DNA of 64,000 nucleotides from Paenibacillus rubinfantis (GTDB taxonomy: Bacteria > Bacillota > Bacilli > Paenibacillales > Paenibacillaceae): positions 62,001-126,000 of the forward strand of contig NZ_LN909062.1 of the NCBI RefSeq assembly GCF_001486505.1, read 5' to 3'. A model generated the notes under the pieces. That model saw only the letters and a program-made list of their open reading frames with translations. It searched no databases and was not told where the DNA came from. Made by a program: the position numbers and the translations under genes. Each line of letters opens with the position of its first letter. Positions within the stretch are counted from its first letter, which is position 1. Shown piece after piece: positions 24,593-32,825 of the stretch.

Positions 24593-25779
24593 TGAACGGA
24601 AACGGACGAACTTTCCGCGTCGTTCATGCCGAAGTCGTTACGCCGCGCGGAACGTTCCGCGATGGTGCGGTTGCGGTTCAAGACGGCGTTATCACTTACG
24701 TTGGCACGACCGCCGGATTGCCTGCTCAAGCTGCGGACGTCGAGACGATTGATGCAGGAGGCAGTTACGTTCTACCTGGATTTATTGACGTACACGTGCA
24801 CGGAGGCATGCTGGAGGATTTCTCGCAGCCAAGCAAGCAAGGTCTGGATGCCATTACGAAGCTGCATTGCAGCCAAGGCACCACTTCGATGCTGGCTACG
24901 ACGATGACGCTTCCTAAAGCGATGATCGAAAACGTGCTGGCGGAAGTCCATCGATATATGGACGGCGAAATGCCTTACGCCCAATTGGTTGGCGTCCATT
25001 TGGAGGGGCCGTTCATCAGCCCGAAATGGCCGGGCGCGCAAAATCCCGACCACATCGTCCCGCCGAATCGCGAATGGGTCGAAGCTTGGGAACGTCAGTA
25101 TCCGGGATTGATCAAGCAGGTGACGTTCGCGCCTGAACGGGAAGGAGCGCATGAGCTCATTCGCTATCTGCGGGAGCGGGGAATCGTTGCCGCCGCGGGC
25201 CATACCGACGCCACTTACGAAGAGATCATGGCCGCCTACGAGGTTGGATTAAACCACTCCGTGCACATGTTTAACGCCATGACGCCGCTGCATCATCGCA
25301 AACCGGGCACCGCCGGGGCCATTCTGAGCACGCCGGGCATCAGCGCGGAAATCATCGCCGACGGCATCCATGTGCATCATGCGGCGATCCGGCTGCTTGC
25401 CAGCGTGAAGACCGGCAGCAACCTGATCCTGATTACCGACGCCATGTCGGCTGCAGGACTTGGCAACGGGGACTACATGCTTGGGGACCTGCCTGTCGTC
25501 GTGAAGGATAACGTCTGCACCCTGCGCGACAGCGAAGGCACGCTGGCCGGCAGCACGCTGACAATGATCCGCGGGTTCCGCCATCTCGTACGCGAGGTCG
25601 GTTTATCAGTGGAACGCGCGTCGGAAGCTGCCAGCGGCAATCCGGCTAAGCTGATCCGCATCGATCATCTGACTGGCTCTGTGGAAACCGGCAAGCAGGC
25701 GGACCTGCTGATGATCGACCGCGAATTGGAGCTGCAACAAGTGTGGGTCAAAGGACGTTTATTTCACGAAAGCGAATAA
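24592..25779 (+). CDS. nagA: N-acetylglucosamine-6-phosphate deacetylase
   Basis: The 395-residue amidohydrolase removes acetate from GlcNAc-6-P to feed NagB. Metal ligands and signatures are VLPGFIDVHVHGG, GVHLEGPFISPKWPGAQN, AAGHTDATYEEI, LNHSVHMFNAMTPLHHRKPG, IADGIHVHHAAIRLL and ILITDAMSAAGLGNG. The start is the ATG overlapping the nagB stop. It is the last gene of the operon, before the hairpin at 25804. Order murR-nagB-nagA points to amino-sugar catabolism and cell-wall recycling. Confidence 0.96.
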   Translation: MNGNGRTFRVVHAEVVTPRGTFRDGAVAVQDGVITYVGTTAGLPAQAADVETIDAGGSYVLPGFIDVHVHGGMLEDFSQPSKQGLDAITKLHCSQGTTSMLATTMTLPKAMIENVLAEVHRYMDGEMPYAQLVGVHLEGPFISPKWPGAQNPDHIVPPNREWVEAWERQYPGLIKQVTFAPEREGAHELIRYLRERGIVAAAGHTDATYEEIMAAYEVGLNHSVHMFNAMTPLHHRKPGTAGAILSTPGISAEIIADGIHVHHAAIRLLASVKTGSNLILITDAMSAAGLGNGDYMLGDLPVVVKDNVCTLRDSEGTLAGSTLTMIRGFRHLVREVGLSVERASEAASGNPAKLIRIDHLTGSVETGKQADLLMIDRELELQQVWVKGRLFHESE

Positions 25780-25803
25780 TTGGAACAAGGCCTTCACAAA
25801 ATA

Positions 25804-25853
25804 AAGCGCGAGTCGCGGGGACAATATGCTCCCGCTTCTCGCGCTTCTTGTTT
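25804..25853. terminator. Bidirectional terminator between nagA and the YhcN-type gene
   Basis: AAGCGCGAG and CTCGCGCTT, with an inner CGGG/CCCG pairing, form the stem; T-rich sequence follows on both strands. Confidence 0.8.
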
Positions 25854-25873
25854 ATCGCTATGAACCGCTGCTG

Positions 25874-26953
25874 TTAGCGGGTCGTCCCTCCAGTGAAGCC
25901 GGCATTCGAACCACGAGCACCGGTACCGTTTGTATCCATGGTCCCCGTTCCGTTGCCCATACCCGCATTCGGACGGGTAGGCGCATAACCGTTAGGACCG
26001 GTCATCGTTCCCGCACGTCCTGGGAACACGCGATTAATCATCGTTTCGAAATCACTGATGAAATTGTTCAGCGTTCCGCCGCCCCGGGATTGCGTCCCGT
26101 AATCACCGATGCGGGAGACAAAGTCCGAATCGCCGGATACATAGACGTTGCGGATATGCGGCGCCGTTTGCTTCACGGCAGCCTCGATCCGGTTTTTGAG
26201 ATCTTGGGATACGTTGTCAGTGCCCGCTCCCAAGGCCCCGTTCCCGGCCGTGACTCCCGACGGGGTGTTCATCGTCCCGTTATTCGTACCGGCTCCATTC
26301 ATCGTTCCTGCACCGCGATTCACGCTGGACATCCCCATATTGCCTCCGGGATACATCGACCCAAAGCGGTTGCCGGTTGTACCGGTACCCAGCATAGAGC
26401 CGGTGCCGGTGCCGGTGCGGTTCGCATCGCGATCCGCCCCAAACAACCCGCCGCCTCCAAGATCAAAAAGCCCGCCCGTACGGCCCGTGCCGCGAGCCAA
26501 TCCGTTGTCACCGTTACCGCGAGTCCCGTAGTCCGCGCCGTAAGGCCCGCCAACATTAGTTGTCCCCAGGCCGATGCCGTTCGGACGCTGCATCCCGTAT
26601 GCGGTGGTGCGGCCTGTCGTATTGTTGCCGTGGAGCGTAACCCCCACATAAGCATCACGGTCGGTAACAACGACATGCGCCGTTTGAACGTCGCGAAGCT
26701 GTGCGACTTTATTGCTCAGTGCAGGGCTGTAGCGCAGGGAACGGATCCGTTGATCCTGTCCGTTACCAGCGCTGCGGGAGAACAGGCGATTGCCTTCGTT
26801 TAGAGAATTAACGTCATAATTGCGGTTATTGCCCCGCAAGCTTTGCGTACGCACATTATTGTTGTCGCTTGCGTCACCACAACCCGCCACCAAAGCAACC
26901 CCGGCAAGCAACGCAGCGGACAACGATAAGTTAACGACTTTCGCTCCTCGCAT
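25874..26953 (-). CDS. YhcN/YlaJ-family sporulation lipoprotein with a long Gly/Asn/Thr-rich insert
   Basis: The 359-residue protein has a lipoprotein signal (LSAALLAGVALVAGCGD). It carries the YhcN fold in two parts: residues ~70-100 (VAQLRDVQTAHVVVTDRDAYVGVTL) and ~220-290 (DLKNRIEAAVKQTAPHIRNVYVSGDSDFVSRIGDYG). Between and after these lies low-complexity sequence rich in Gly, Asn, Thr and Met (GTGTGSMLGTGTTGNRF and the like). Relatives sit in the forespore inner membrane and affect outgrowth or germination. The ATG at 26953 is preferred, with GGAGG 8 bases upstream. A sigma-F/G-like promoter lies upstream. Confidence 0.85.
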   Translation of the reverse strand: MRGAKVVNLSLSAALLAGVALVAGCGDASDNNNVRTQSLRGNNRNYDVNSLNEGNRLFSRSAGNGQDQRIRSLRYSPALSNKVAQLRDVQTAHVVVTDRDAYVGVTLHGNNTTGRTTAYGMQRPNGIGLGTTNVGGPYGADYGTRGNGDNGLARGTGRTGGLFDLGGGGLFGADRDANRTGTGTGSMLGTGTTGNRFGSMYPGGNMGMSSVNRGAGTMNGAGTNNGTMNTPSGVTAGNGALGAGTDNVSQDLKNRIEAAVKQTAPHIRNVYVSGDSDFVSRIGDYGTQSRGGGTLNNFISDFETMINRVFPGRAGTMTGPNGYAPTRPNAGMGNGTGTMDTNGTGARGSNAGFTGGTTR

Positions 26954-26996
26954 GTACTCATCCTCCATCCGTAATAAGTGATGATGAAACAGGACT

Positions 26997-27027
26997 TATC
27001 ATGCGCCATTTCCCGTTGTCGTCATAC
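26997..27027 (-). promoter_or_regulatory. Candidate sigma-F/G promoter of the YhcN-type gene
   Basis: On the minus strand GTATGA (27022-27027), 18 bases, and CATGATA (26997-27003) resemble forespore sigma-factor sites (GnATA; CATnnTA). This agrees with forespore expression of yhcN relatives. It is a by-eye match only. Confidence 0.35.
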
Positions 27028-27172
27028 AGGTAAACATAACCGAACGACCCACCTAACGCCTGTCGGATAAACGCTGAACCCGAAGAACCGAGGGGAATCC
27101 ACCCACACGTCCGATTCTTCCCACGCGTAAACTAATGCAAAGACGCTCATTAACTCCAAGGGGTGCTAGCCC

Positions 27173-28243
27173 ATGAAAGTGCTGTTTACGTTTTACGTTC
27201 CGAGCGGAGGCGTGGAGACCTTAAATCGCTTACGTTGCGCTGCCTTGAAGAGCCGGGATATCGAGGGCCATATTCTGTATTTACGTCACGGGTCCGGGCT
27301 CGTGAATACGCAGTCGGCAAACATTCCCGTGATGGTGGAGCCGGGGGATGCCGAATTGGTTCATCGTCTGCCGCAGTATGATGCGGTTGTCGCGACCTCG
27401 GATTACTGGATGCCGGGACGGTTGCGCCGACTTGGTTTTACGAAACCGATTGTTTTTGAGATCCAAGGATTGGGAACGCGGGATCAAGCCGAGCAAACAC
27501 TTCGGGAAGGAAAGGAAGAAATTCTTCGTTATTGCCAAGCTTCGCTAATGCCGCCCACCCCCCATCTCATCGAGCTGGCTTCCTCCTATTACCCGACACT
27601 CCCCAAATTCGTATACCCGAATCCCCTGGATACGCAGCACTTCCATTACAAGGTTCAGCCAAAATACCCGGTGCCGATTCTCGCATGGGTCGGACGATTA
27701 GAGCCCAACAAAAATTGGGAGTTATTTCTGGAAATTGCCGCCGCCTTACACCATCAGCGTCCGCAGATGGAAATCTGGATGTTCCTCGATTATCAACTGC
27801 CGTCCGAAGACACCAAAAACGCCTTTTGGCAGTACGTCAATCGCTTAGGACTTCAATCCAGCCTCAAGCTGTACCCGAATACGCCTAACTGGGAGATGCC
27901 CTACTATCTGTCGCGTGTAGGTGATTCCGGGGGGCTGATGATCTCCACCTCCACCTTGGAGGGCTTTGGCTATGCGGTGGCCGAGGCGTTGGCTTGCCGT
28001 TGTCCCGTCCTTACCACCGATTCCGATGGGGTTCGTCTGTTTATTAAACATAATGAAACGGGAAAATTTTTCGCTTATCCGCAAGTGGGCCAAGCGGTTG
28101 CCGGCGCGATAGAGCTGATGGACCATCATGCGCAGCGGGAGAAGATTCGCAGTTCAGGACAACGTCATATTCATCAGTGGTTGTCGCCGCAGCAATACGC
28201 GGATTCATTTCGCCAAATGCTGAACCAATTAGGAGTGAAGTGA
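27173..28243 (+). CDS. Glycosyltransferase, GT-B fold (GT4-like)
   Basis: The 356-residue protein begins MKVLFTFYVPSGGVETLNRL, the usual GT4 opening for binding the acceptor. It has the donor-domain parts LAWVGRLEPNKNWELFLEI, a GT4 acidic motif region STSTLEGFGYAVAEALACRCPVL (Glu at EGFG and AEA) and a C-terminal amphipathic helix. It transfers a nucleotide-sugar residue in the cytoplasm. AAGGGG precedes the ATG. It is a single plus-strand gene at the end of the minus-strand glycan cluster, with its own terminator. The sugar and acceptor are unknown. Confidence 0.85.
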   Translation: MKVLFTFYVPSGGVETLNRLRCAALKSRDIEGHILYLRHGSGLVNTQSANIPVMVEPGDAELVHRLPQYDAVVATSDYWMPGRLRRLGFTKPIVFEIQGLGTRDQAEQTLREGKEEILRYCQASLMPPTPHLIELASSYYPTLPKFVYPNPLDTQHFHYKVQPKYPVPILAWVGRLEPNKNWELFLEIAAALHHQRPQMEIWMFLDYQLPSEDTKNAFWQYVNRLGLQSSLKLYPNTPNWEMPYYLSRVGDSGGLMISTSTLEGFGYAVAEALACRCPVLTTDSDGVRLFIKHNETGKFFAYPQVGQAVAGAIELMDHHAQREKIRSSGQRHIHQWLSPQQYADSFRQMLNQLGVK

Positions 28244-28253
28244 AGAAAACATC

Positions 28254-28284
28254 AAAGAACCTCCAGCGAGCTGGAGGTTCTTTG
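28254..28284 (+). terminator. Terminator of the plus-strand GT4 gene
   Basis: AAAGAACCTCCAGC GAGC-type loop GCTGGAGGTTCTTT, an almost perfect palindrome 11 bases after the stop. It may also serve the convergent minus-strand cluster end. Confidence 0.8.
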
Positions 28285-28314
28285 TTCGGCAATTTTCAAG
28301 GAAAAGTACATATA

Positions 28315-29385
28315 CTATTGGGGAGGCGCCGTCTCCAAGGCTAACTTTAGTTTCTTCTCATTCTCAAGAAGACCCGGATCGTTTGGCATAAAGCGAAGCG
28401 CTTCGCGGTTATGCTCATAGGCCTTGCGCAAATGGCCAAGCCGGGCATAACAGAGACATAACCGGCTATGCGGGAGCCAGGTCCGGGAGGCTGCATGAAC
28501 GATGGCCGTCCAGCTGCCGCCACCGGCGTTCTGCAGCGCCTGAACATACCAATAAACGGCCATGGCCCACTCCTGACGGTCTTCCATCCATTTCCCGATG
28601 GCACAGCAAATCTCCGGCTGCGGAAGATCGTATCGGAAGGATTGCAGCAGGGCGTCCAGCTTCTCTCGTTCGCGGCCTAAATGCCCGAAGCAATCAGCTA
28701 AACGGGCGGAAGCCAGCACGAGGTCATCCCGGTTCGCCTGGGGATCGCGGAGGAAGTCCGCAAACTGCGGCACCGCCTCCTCATACCGCCCGGCATCCGC
28801 CAGTTCGCAAGCGAAATGGAATCGCAAGCGTCCTTCCAGTTCGCCGCCGGAAGCCAAATGCTGCTCGATAATCCGCAGATTCCGTCCCGAGTGGCTCTCA
28901 GCTCCGCGATGGGTCACGGCGATATCCGTCAGGAGCTGTTTTCCGTCCGCGACTTCAAGATATTCGTGTACGATACCGATCCAACGATAATTTCGGCTCC
29001 GTTTAACCAACCGGTTCCGCCGCGTGAAGGCCAAGGGTTCGCCCGTCTGCTCCTGCTCGCGAAGCACATAATTCATCAAGACCGCGTCGATATCGGAAGT
29101 TAATTCTCGCTTTAATCGAAGCAGCTTGGCGCGGTTGGATTCCGTGAAAACGTCGTCGGCATCCATCCAGAGGATATAATCGCAGGTGGCCTTGGAAAAG
29201 GAGAAATTCCGTGCCGCCGCAAAGTCCTCCCGCCAGGCAAAATCAAACACCTTAGCCCCAAATTCCGCTGCCGTCTCCTTGGTCCGGTCGGCCGATCCCG
29301 TATCGACGATCACGATCTCGTCAACCACCTCGGCGACGGAACCTAAGCATATCGGTAACCGGGTTTCTTCGTCTTTGACGATCAT
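28315..29385 (-). CDS. GT2 glycosyltransferase with C-terminal TPR-like repeats
   Basis: The first ~200 residues are a GT-A fold of the SunS/TPR-GT type: MIVKDEETRLPICL, IVIVDTGSADRT, WREDFAAARNFSF and the DxD-like LWMDADDVF. The rest is helical with TPR-like pairs (CELADAGRYEEAVPQFADFL, CLCYARLGHLRKAYEHN). Enzymes of this architecture often glycosylate peptides or proteins. The annotated ATG lacks a ribosome site; the reading frame continues upstream as LITISLC, the normal first strand, to a CTG at 29406 that overlaps the previous stop (CTGA) and lies 9 bases after GGGAGGGAGG, so the true start is probably there. It is the last gene of the cluster. Confidence 0.85.
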   Translation of the reverse strand: MIVKDEETRLPICLGSVAEVVDEIVIVDTGSADRTKETAAEFGAKVFDFAWREDFAAARNFSFSKATCDYILWMDADDVFTESNRAKLLRLKRELTSDIDAVLMNYVLREQEQTGEPLAFTRRNRLVKRSRNYRWIGIVHEYLEVADGKQLLTDIAVTHRGAESHSGRNLRIIEQHLASGGELEGRLRFHFACELADAGRYEEAVPQFADFLRDPQANRDDLVLASARLADCFGHLGREREKLDALLQSFRYDLPQPEICCAIGKWMEDRQEWAMAVYWYVQALQNAGGGSWTAIVHAASRTWLPHSRLCLCYARLGHLRKAYEHNREALRFMPNDPGLLENEKKLKLALETAPPQ

Positions 29386-29402
29386 GCATAAGCTGATGGT
29401 GA

Positions 29403-30389
29403 TCAGTTCAGAAACCCTCCCTCCCGCAACAGCTCCGCAACCTCTGCTTTATCGAGCAGCGACGCGTTGGAATGGTATTCGCCGAATAGATCGCGAGCGA
29501 GGCTGGCATAATGGGCAGCCAGCTCCTTAGATCCGGGAGGAAGGATGACGTAATATTGCTCGCTGTATTTTAACGTATAAGGCGCTTCGTACCGGGAAAC
29601 CAGTACCTCGTGCAGCTTCTCTCCGGGCCGAATACCGATTTCCTGCACAGGCACTTGATGACCGAGGTAATGCTCTGCAAGCACCTCCGCGACATCTATG
29701 ATCCGGCAGGCTTTCATTTTCATCACGAACGTTTCCCCGCCAATCGCGGTTGTAGCGGCTTTAAGAAGCAAATCGATCGCCTGAGACAAGGTTAGGAAGA
29801 ACCGCGTCATCTCCCGAACCGTCAGGGTCAGGGGCTTCCCGTCCCGCAGCTGGTTGATGAATAAGGGTACGACGCTGCCGTTCGTCCCGAGGACGTTCCC
29901 TCCGCGAATACAAGTAAACCGGGTATGCTCGCTTAAATCATTGGCGCGAATCATCAGCTTCTCGCCGATCGCTTTGGTCATCCCATACGTATTCGTCGGA
30001 TCCACAGCTTTGTCGGTGGACACATCGATCACCTTGATGACCTTTTGCGCAATGCTCGCCCGAATGATGTTTTCCGTTCCGAGCACGTTCGTCTTGAGCG
30101 CTTCTTCCGGCTGAAATTCGCAAACCGGCACATGTTTTAGCGCAGCCAGATGAAACACGTAGTCGGCTCCCTTACAAGCCGCCTCCACCGCAGTGTAGTC
30201 ACGGACATCGCCGATCAAGTACCGCAAGGAGGCATGCCCGTTAAACTCCCGCTGCATCAAAACCTGAGCGTACTCGTTTCTCGAGAAGATGCGGATTTCT
30301 CGCGGGCCCTCTTGCAACAACCTCCGCGTTAACATTTTCCCCCAGGATCCGGTCCCCCCGGTAATTAAAACGGTCTTGTCTTTGAACAT
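29403..30389 (-). CDS. UDP-sugar 4,6-dehydratase-like SDR (polysaccharide biosynthesis, CapD/FlaA1 family)
   Basis: The 328-residue extended SDR has the nucleotide-binding motif LITGGTGSWGKMLTRRLL, the HLAALKHVPVCE signature of this family, the catalytic Thr/Asp region DVSTDKAVDPTNTYGMTKAIGEK with YxxxK, and CIRGGNVLGTNGSV. Relatives (PseB, FlaA1) remove water from UDP-GlcNAc to give a 4-keto-6-deoxy sugar. A same-length paralogue lies at 35815-36801. It is between a nucleotide-sugar dehydrogenase gene and a GT2 gene, so it makes a precursor for the glycan. Confidence 0.88.
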   Translation of the reverse strand: MFKDKTVLITGGTGSWGKMLTRRLLQEGPREIRIFSRNEYAQVLMQREFNGHASLRYLIGDVRDYTAVEAACKGADYVFHLAALKHVPVCEFQPEEALKTNVLGTENIIRASIAQKVIKVIDVSTDKAVDPTNTYGMTKAIGEKLMIRANDLSEHTRFTCIRGGNVLGTNGSVVPLFINQLRDGKPLTLTVREMTRFFLTLSQAIDLLLKAATTAIGGETFVMKMKACRIIDVAEVLAEHYLGHQVPVQEIGIRPGEKLHEVLVSRYEAPYTLKYSEQYYVILPPGSKELAAHYASLARDLFGEYHSNASLLDKAEVAELLREGGFLN

Positions 30390-30416
30390 CTGTCTACCTT
30401 CCTTTCGTAACTAGAT

Positions 30417-31724
30417 TCATCGCGAAATTCCGTTTTGTGCGGATCCTGATTTTCCGCCCCCCAGCGTAACGATCCGCGCTTTGCCTTGAATACCGGCGGC
30501 GGCGTTTCGCGTGTCGAACACAAAAGGTGCATGCTCTACGACAAACTCCAGCGGCAATCCGCGGTGATGAACGGCCAACACCACGCCATCCGAGGAAGCC
30601 AAGCTTCCCTCCTTCAACTCCACTGATTGCAGCTTCACACCGCCGACCTCCACTTCCGGAATCAGCGGGTCGTGGTAATCAACCTTCGCACCTGCCGCCA
30701 AGAGCAGCCGCATCAACTCAAGTACGCTCGATTCGCGGATATCGGCAACATCCTCTTTAAACGTAATTCCAATCACCAAAATCCGCTTGCCGGCTAGAGA
30801 AGAGCCGTTGATCTCCTCCTGCAGCCGGGAAACGATGTAAGCCGGCATTTCGCGGTTAATCCGCGTGCTGATCTCAATAAACGAGCTGGCCGCCCCCAAC
30901 TGCTGGGCTTTCCATTGCAGGTAGATCGGATCGACCGGGATGCAATGTCCGCCAACGCCGGGACCGGGGTAAAACGCTTTGAAGCCAAACGGCTTAGAGG
31001 AAGCCGCCTCCACCACTTCCCAAACATTGATTCCCATTTGATCACAGAGCAAAGCAAATTCATTAATGAAAGAGATATTAACGAACCGGAAGGTGTTTTC
31101 CAGCAGTTTGGCCATTTCCGCCGTTTCGGTCGAGGTAACTCGCACCACGGTTCGGAAAGCCGCACCATAAAGCTCCTCCATCCGATCCGCGCAGACCGCG
31201 GTGATCCCGCTGACGATCTTAGGAATATCCCGAAGCGGGTAACGGCGGCTTCCGGGATTAACTCGTTCCGGGGAAAACCCTACAAAAAAATCCGTTCCCG
31301 GCTGCAGCCCGCCTTTTTGCAGGAGCGGCAAAATCACCTCCCGGGTGGTTCCGGGGTAAGTAGAGCTTTCCAATGCGACCAGCTGCCCGGGCTGAAGATG
31401 CTCCCCGATGTTATCCGCGGCATCGATGAGGTAGGTCATGTCTGGCACATGTTGTTCCGTCAACGGGGTCGGCACGCAAATAATGACCGCTTCTGCGCTT
31501 TGAATTCCGGCGAAGTCCGTCGTTACCGTCAGTTGCTGCGCTTCGGCATATCGTTTGATCTTCTCTTCGGGAACGTCAGCGATGTAGCTATGTCCCGATT
31601 GCAGCAGCCGTAATTTCTCTTCGTCCTTGTCGATGCCGATGACGCGAAAGCCCTGGTCTAGGTACGTTTCGGCCAATGGCAGACCGACATATCCCATACC
31701 GACGATGGCGATAATCCGTGACAA
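30417..31724 (-). CDS. Nucleotide-sugar dehydrogenase (UDP-HexNAc/UDP-glucose 6-dehydrogenase family)
   Basis: The 435-residue NAD enzyme oxidises C6 of a UDP-sugar to a uronate. It has IIAIVGMGYVGLPLAETYL, CVPTPLTEQHVPDMTYL, ESSTYPGTTREVILPLL, FSPERVNPGSR, the linker NTFRFVNISFINEFALLCDQ and the catalytic Cys in PGVGGHCIPVDPIYL. The pattern is closest to the WbpA/WecC branch acting on UDP-N-acetyl sugars. The start is TTG 31724 with GGGGAG 8 bases upstream; a longer reading frame adding 30 residues (RKRKRKRERE...) has no ribosome site. The uronate adds negative charge to the final glycan. Confidence 0.9.
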   Translation of the reverse strand: MSRIIAIVGMGYVGLPLAETYLDQGFRVIGIDKDEEKLRLLQSGHSYIADVPEEKIKRYAEAQQLTVTTDFAGIQSAEAVIICVPTPLTEQHVPDMTYLIDAADNIGEHLQPGQLVALESSTYPGTTREVILPLLQKGGLQPGTDFFVGFSPERVNPGSRRYPLRDIPKIVSGITAVCADRMEELYGAAFRTVVRVTSTETAEMAKLLENTFRFVNISFINEFALLCDQMGINVWEVVEAASSKPFGFKAFYPGPGVGGHCIPVDPIYLQWKAQQLGAASSFIEISTRINREMPAYIVSRLQEEINGSSLAGKRILVIGITFKEDVADIRESSVLELMRLLLAAGAKVDYHDPLIPEVEVGGVKLQSVELKEGSLASSDGVVLAVHHRGLPLEFVVEHAPFVFDTRNAAAGIQGKARIVTLGGGKSGSAQNGISR

Positions 31725-31770
31725 AATCCATCTCCCCTTTCGCTTGAAGTTTGACCCGTCAGGACGAGCC

Positions 31771-31800
31771 TCTCGCTCTCGCTTTCGCTTTCGCTTTCGT
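31771..31800. repeat. Five-unit hexanucleotide repeat
   Basis: Five tandem units, TCTCGC x2, TTTCGC x2 and TTTCGT, lie in the 82-base gap between the nucleotide-sugar dehydrogenase and the preceding glycosyltransferase. Read in frame on the minus strand they would encode Arg-Lys repeats. Confidence 0.8.
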
Positions 31801-31806
31801 GGAAAA

Positions 31807-32736
31807 TTAACCAACGATGGAATTGATCATTTGGAGGAGCTGCAGGGTTCGGACGGAGGTCGTATGTTTCTCCCGGACGAACTCATAGCCTTGACGGCTG
31901 ATTTTCGCCCGCAGCGTTTCGTTGTTCGGGTGCAGATAGAAATGAATTTTGGCTAGAAAATCCCGCTCCGTAACGGCCGCATAATGCACGCCGGACTTAA
32001 ACCCAAGTGCGCGTAAATCGGTGTTCTCGGGAGCGAGCAGCAGCGTGTTGCAGGCGAGCACCTCAAAATACTTGCGCAGTGGGTAATGGAATATGGAATC
32101 GCAAGTCAGGAAGATCTTGGCTCGGTTTACTTCCAGCGCAAAACCTCGAGCCACGAGCGCCTGGGCATCGGATTGGAAGTTCACGTAACCGGGATGATGG
32201 TGGAGTACAAAGCCGGGATGCCCGGTCAAAGCCGATTTCATCTTATGGCGCAGCGGGTAAACCTTCGGGTTGGTTGCTCCCATGAGCAGCACATTGAGGT
32301 TCTTTCGGCGCCGATAATCCCTGAACACGGTGGGCTCCACAAAATGGGGGAGCCATAGCAGACGGCCCTTGAACTCGGGATACCGCTCCCGGAACGCTTG
32401 CTGATACATCACGAAGATGGTTGCGGACGGAAAACGCCGCAGGAACTCCCGACGCTGCTCGGGTTTGGCATGAAGATCATGCATGATCATGCCCCAAGGT
32501 AATTTCAGATGGTGAAGTCCGGAAACCGGAGGGCAGTAAGAGGCATGAAACATGTCGTTAAACAGAACAAAATCGGGCTGAAAGGGAGCTCGCCGGAGAA
32601 TTGCCCGTACCTCTCCGCCCCTGTGATCCAAGGCCAAATCGGCATATTTTCGCAGTTCCAGCTGCATGTAGTGAAAATTCCGTTCCAAATATTGACTGAA
32701 GTCCTTCGTTACGAACAAGATTTTTAGCCGCTTCAT
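31807..32736 (-). CDS. CgeB-like glycosyltransferase
   Basis: The 309-residue GT-B protein begins MKRLKILFVTKDFSQYLERNF. Its C-terminal half resembles the Glyco_trans_1_2/CgeB donor domain: LNVLLMGATNPKVYPLR, NRAKIFLTCDSIFHYPLRKYFEVLACNTLLLAPEN, then YYLHPNNETLRAKISRQGYEF-type helices that close the fold. CgeB in Bacillus belongs to the spore crust glycosylation locus. There are two further CgeB-like proteins at 39415-41659, which differ by a longer N-terminus. The sugar and acceptor are unknown. Confidence 0.8.
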   Translation of the reverse strand: MKRLKILFVTKDFSQYLERNFHYMQLELRKYADLALDHRGGEVRAILRRAPFQPDFVLFNDMFHASYCPPVSGLHHLKLPWGMIMHDLHAKPEQRREFLRRFPSATIFVMYQQAFRERYPEFKGRLLWLPHFVEPTVFRDYRRRKNLNVLLMGATNPKVYPLRHKMKSALTGHPGFVLHHHPGYVNFQSDAQALVARGFALEVNRAKIFLTCDSIFHYPLRKYFEVLACNTLLLAPENTDLRALGFKSGVHYAAVTERDFLAKIHFYLHPNNETLRAKISRQGYEFVREKHTTSVRTLQLLQMINSIVG

Positions 32737-32782
32737 TCCTTCAAATCCTTTACTGTCGAGGTTGAATCATTCGTTTAGCAGA

Positions 32783-32812
32783 AAACCTGCCCGGGTCACC
32801 CCGAGGCAGGTC
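32783..32812 (-). terminator. Terminator of the small gene 32826-33233
   Basis: On the minus strand ACCTGCC...GGGCAGGT is followed by TTTTC, just beyond the stop. It splits the glycan cluster into separate transcripts. Confidence 0.7.
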
Positions 32813-32825
32813 TTCTGGGCATAAC

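Noticed and set aside
25826..26803. Plus-strand frame opposite the YhcN-type gene
   Set aside because: It reflects low-complexity coding on the other strand; no start signal and no recognisable domain.
31725..31814. Thirty-residue basic N-terminal extension of the nucleotide-sugar dehydrogenase
   Set aside because: The shorter start at 31724 has a good ribosome site and the family's normal N-terminus; the extension starts at a TTG with no ribosome site and overlaps the previous gene.
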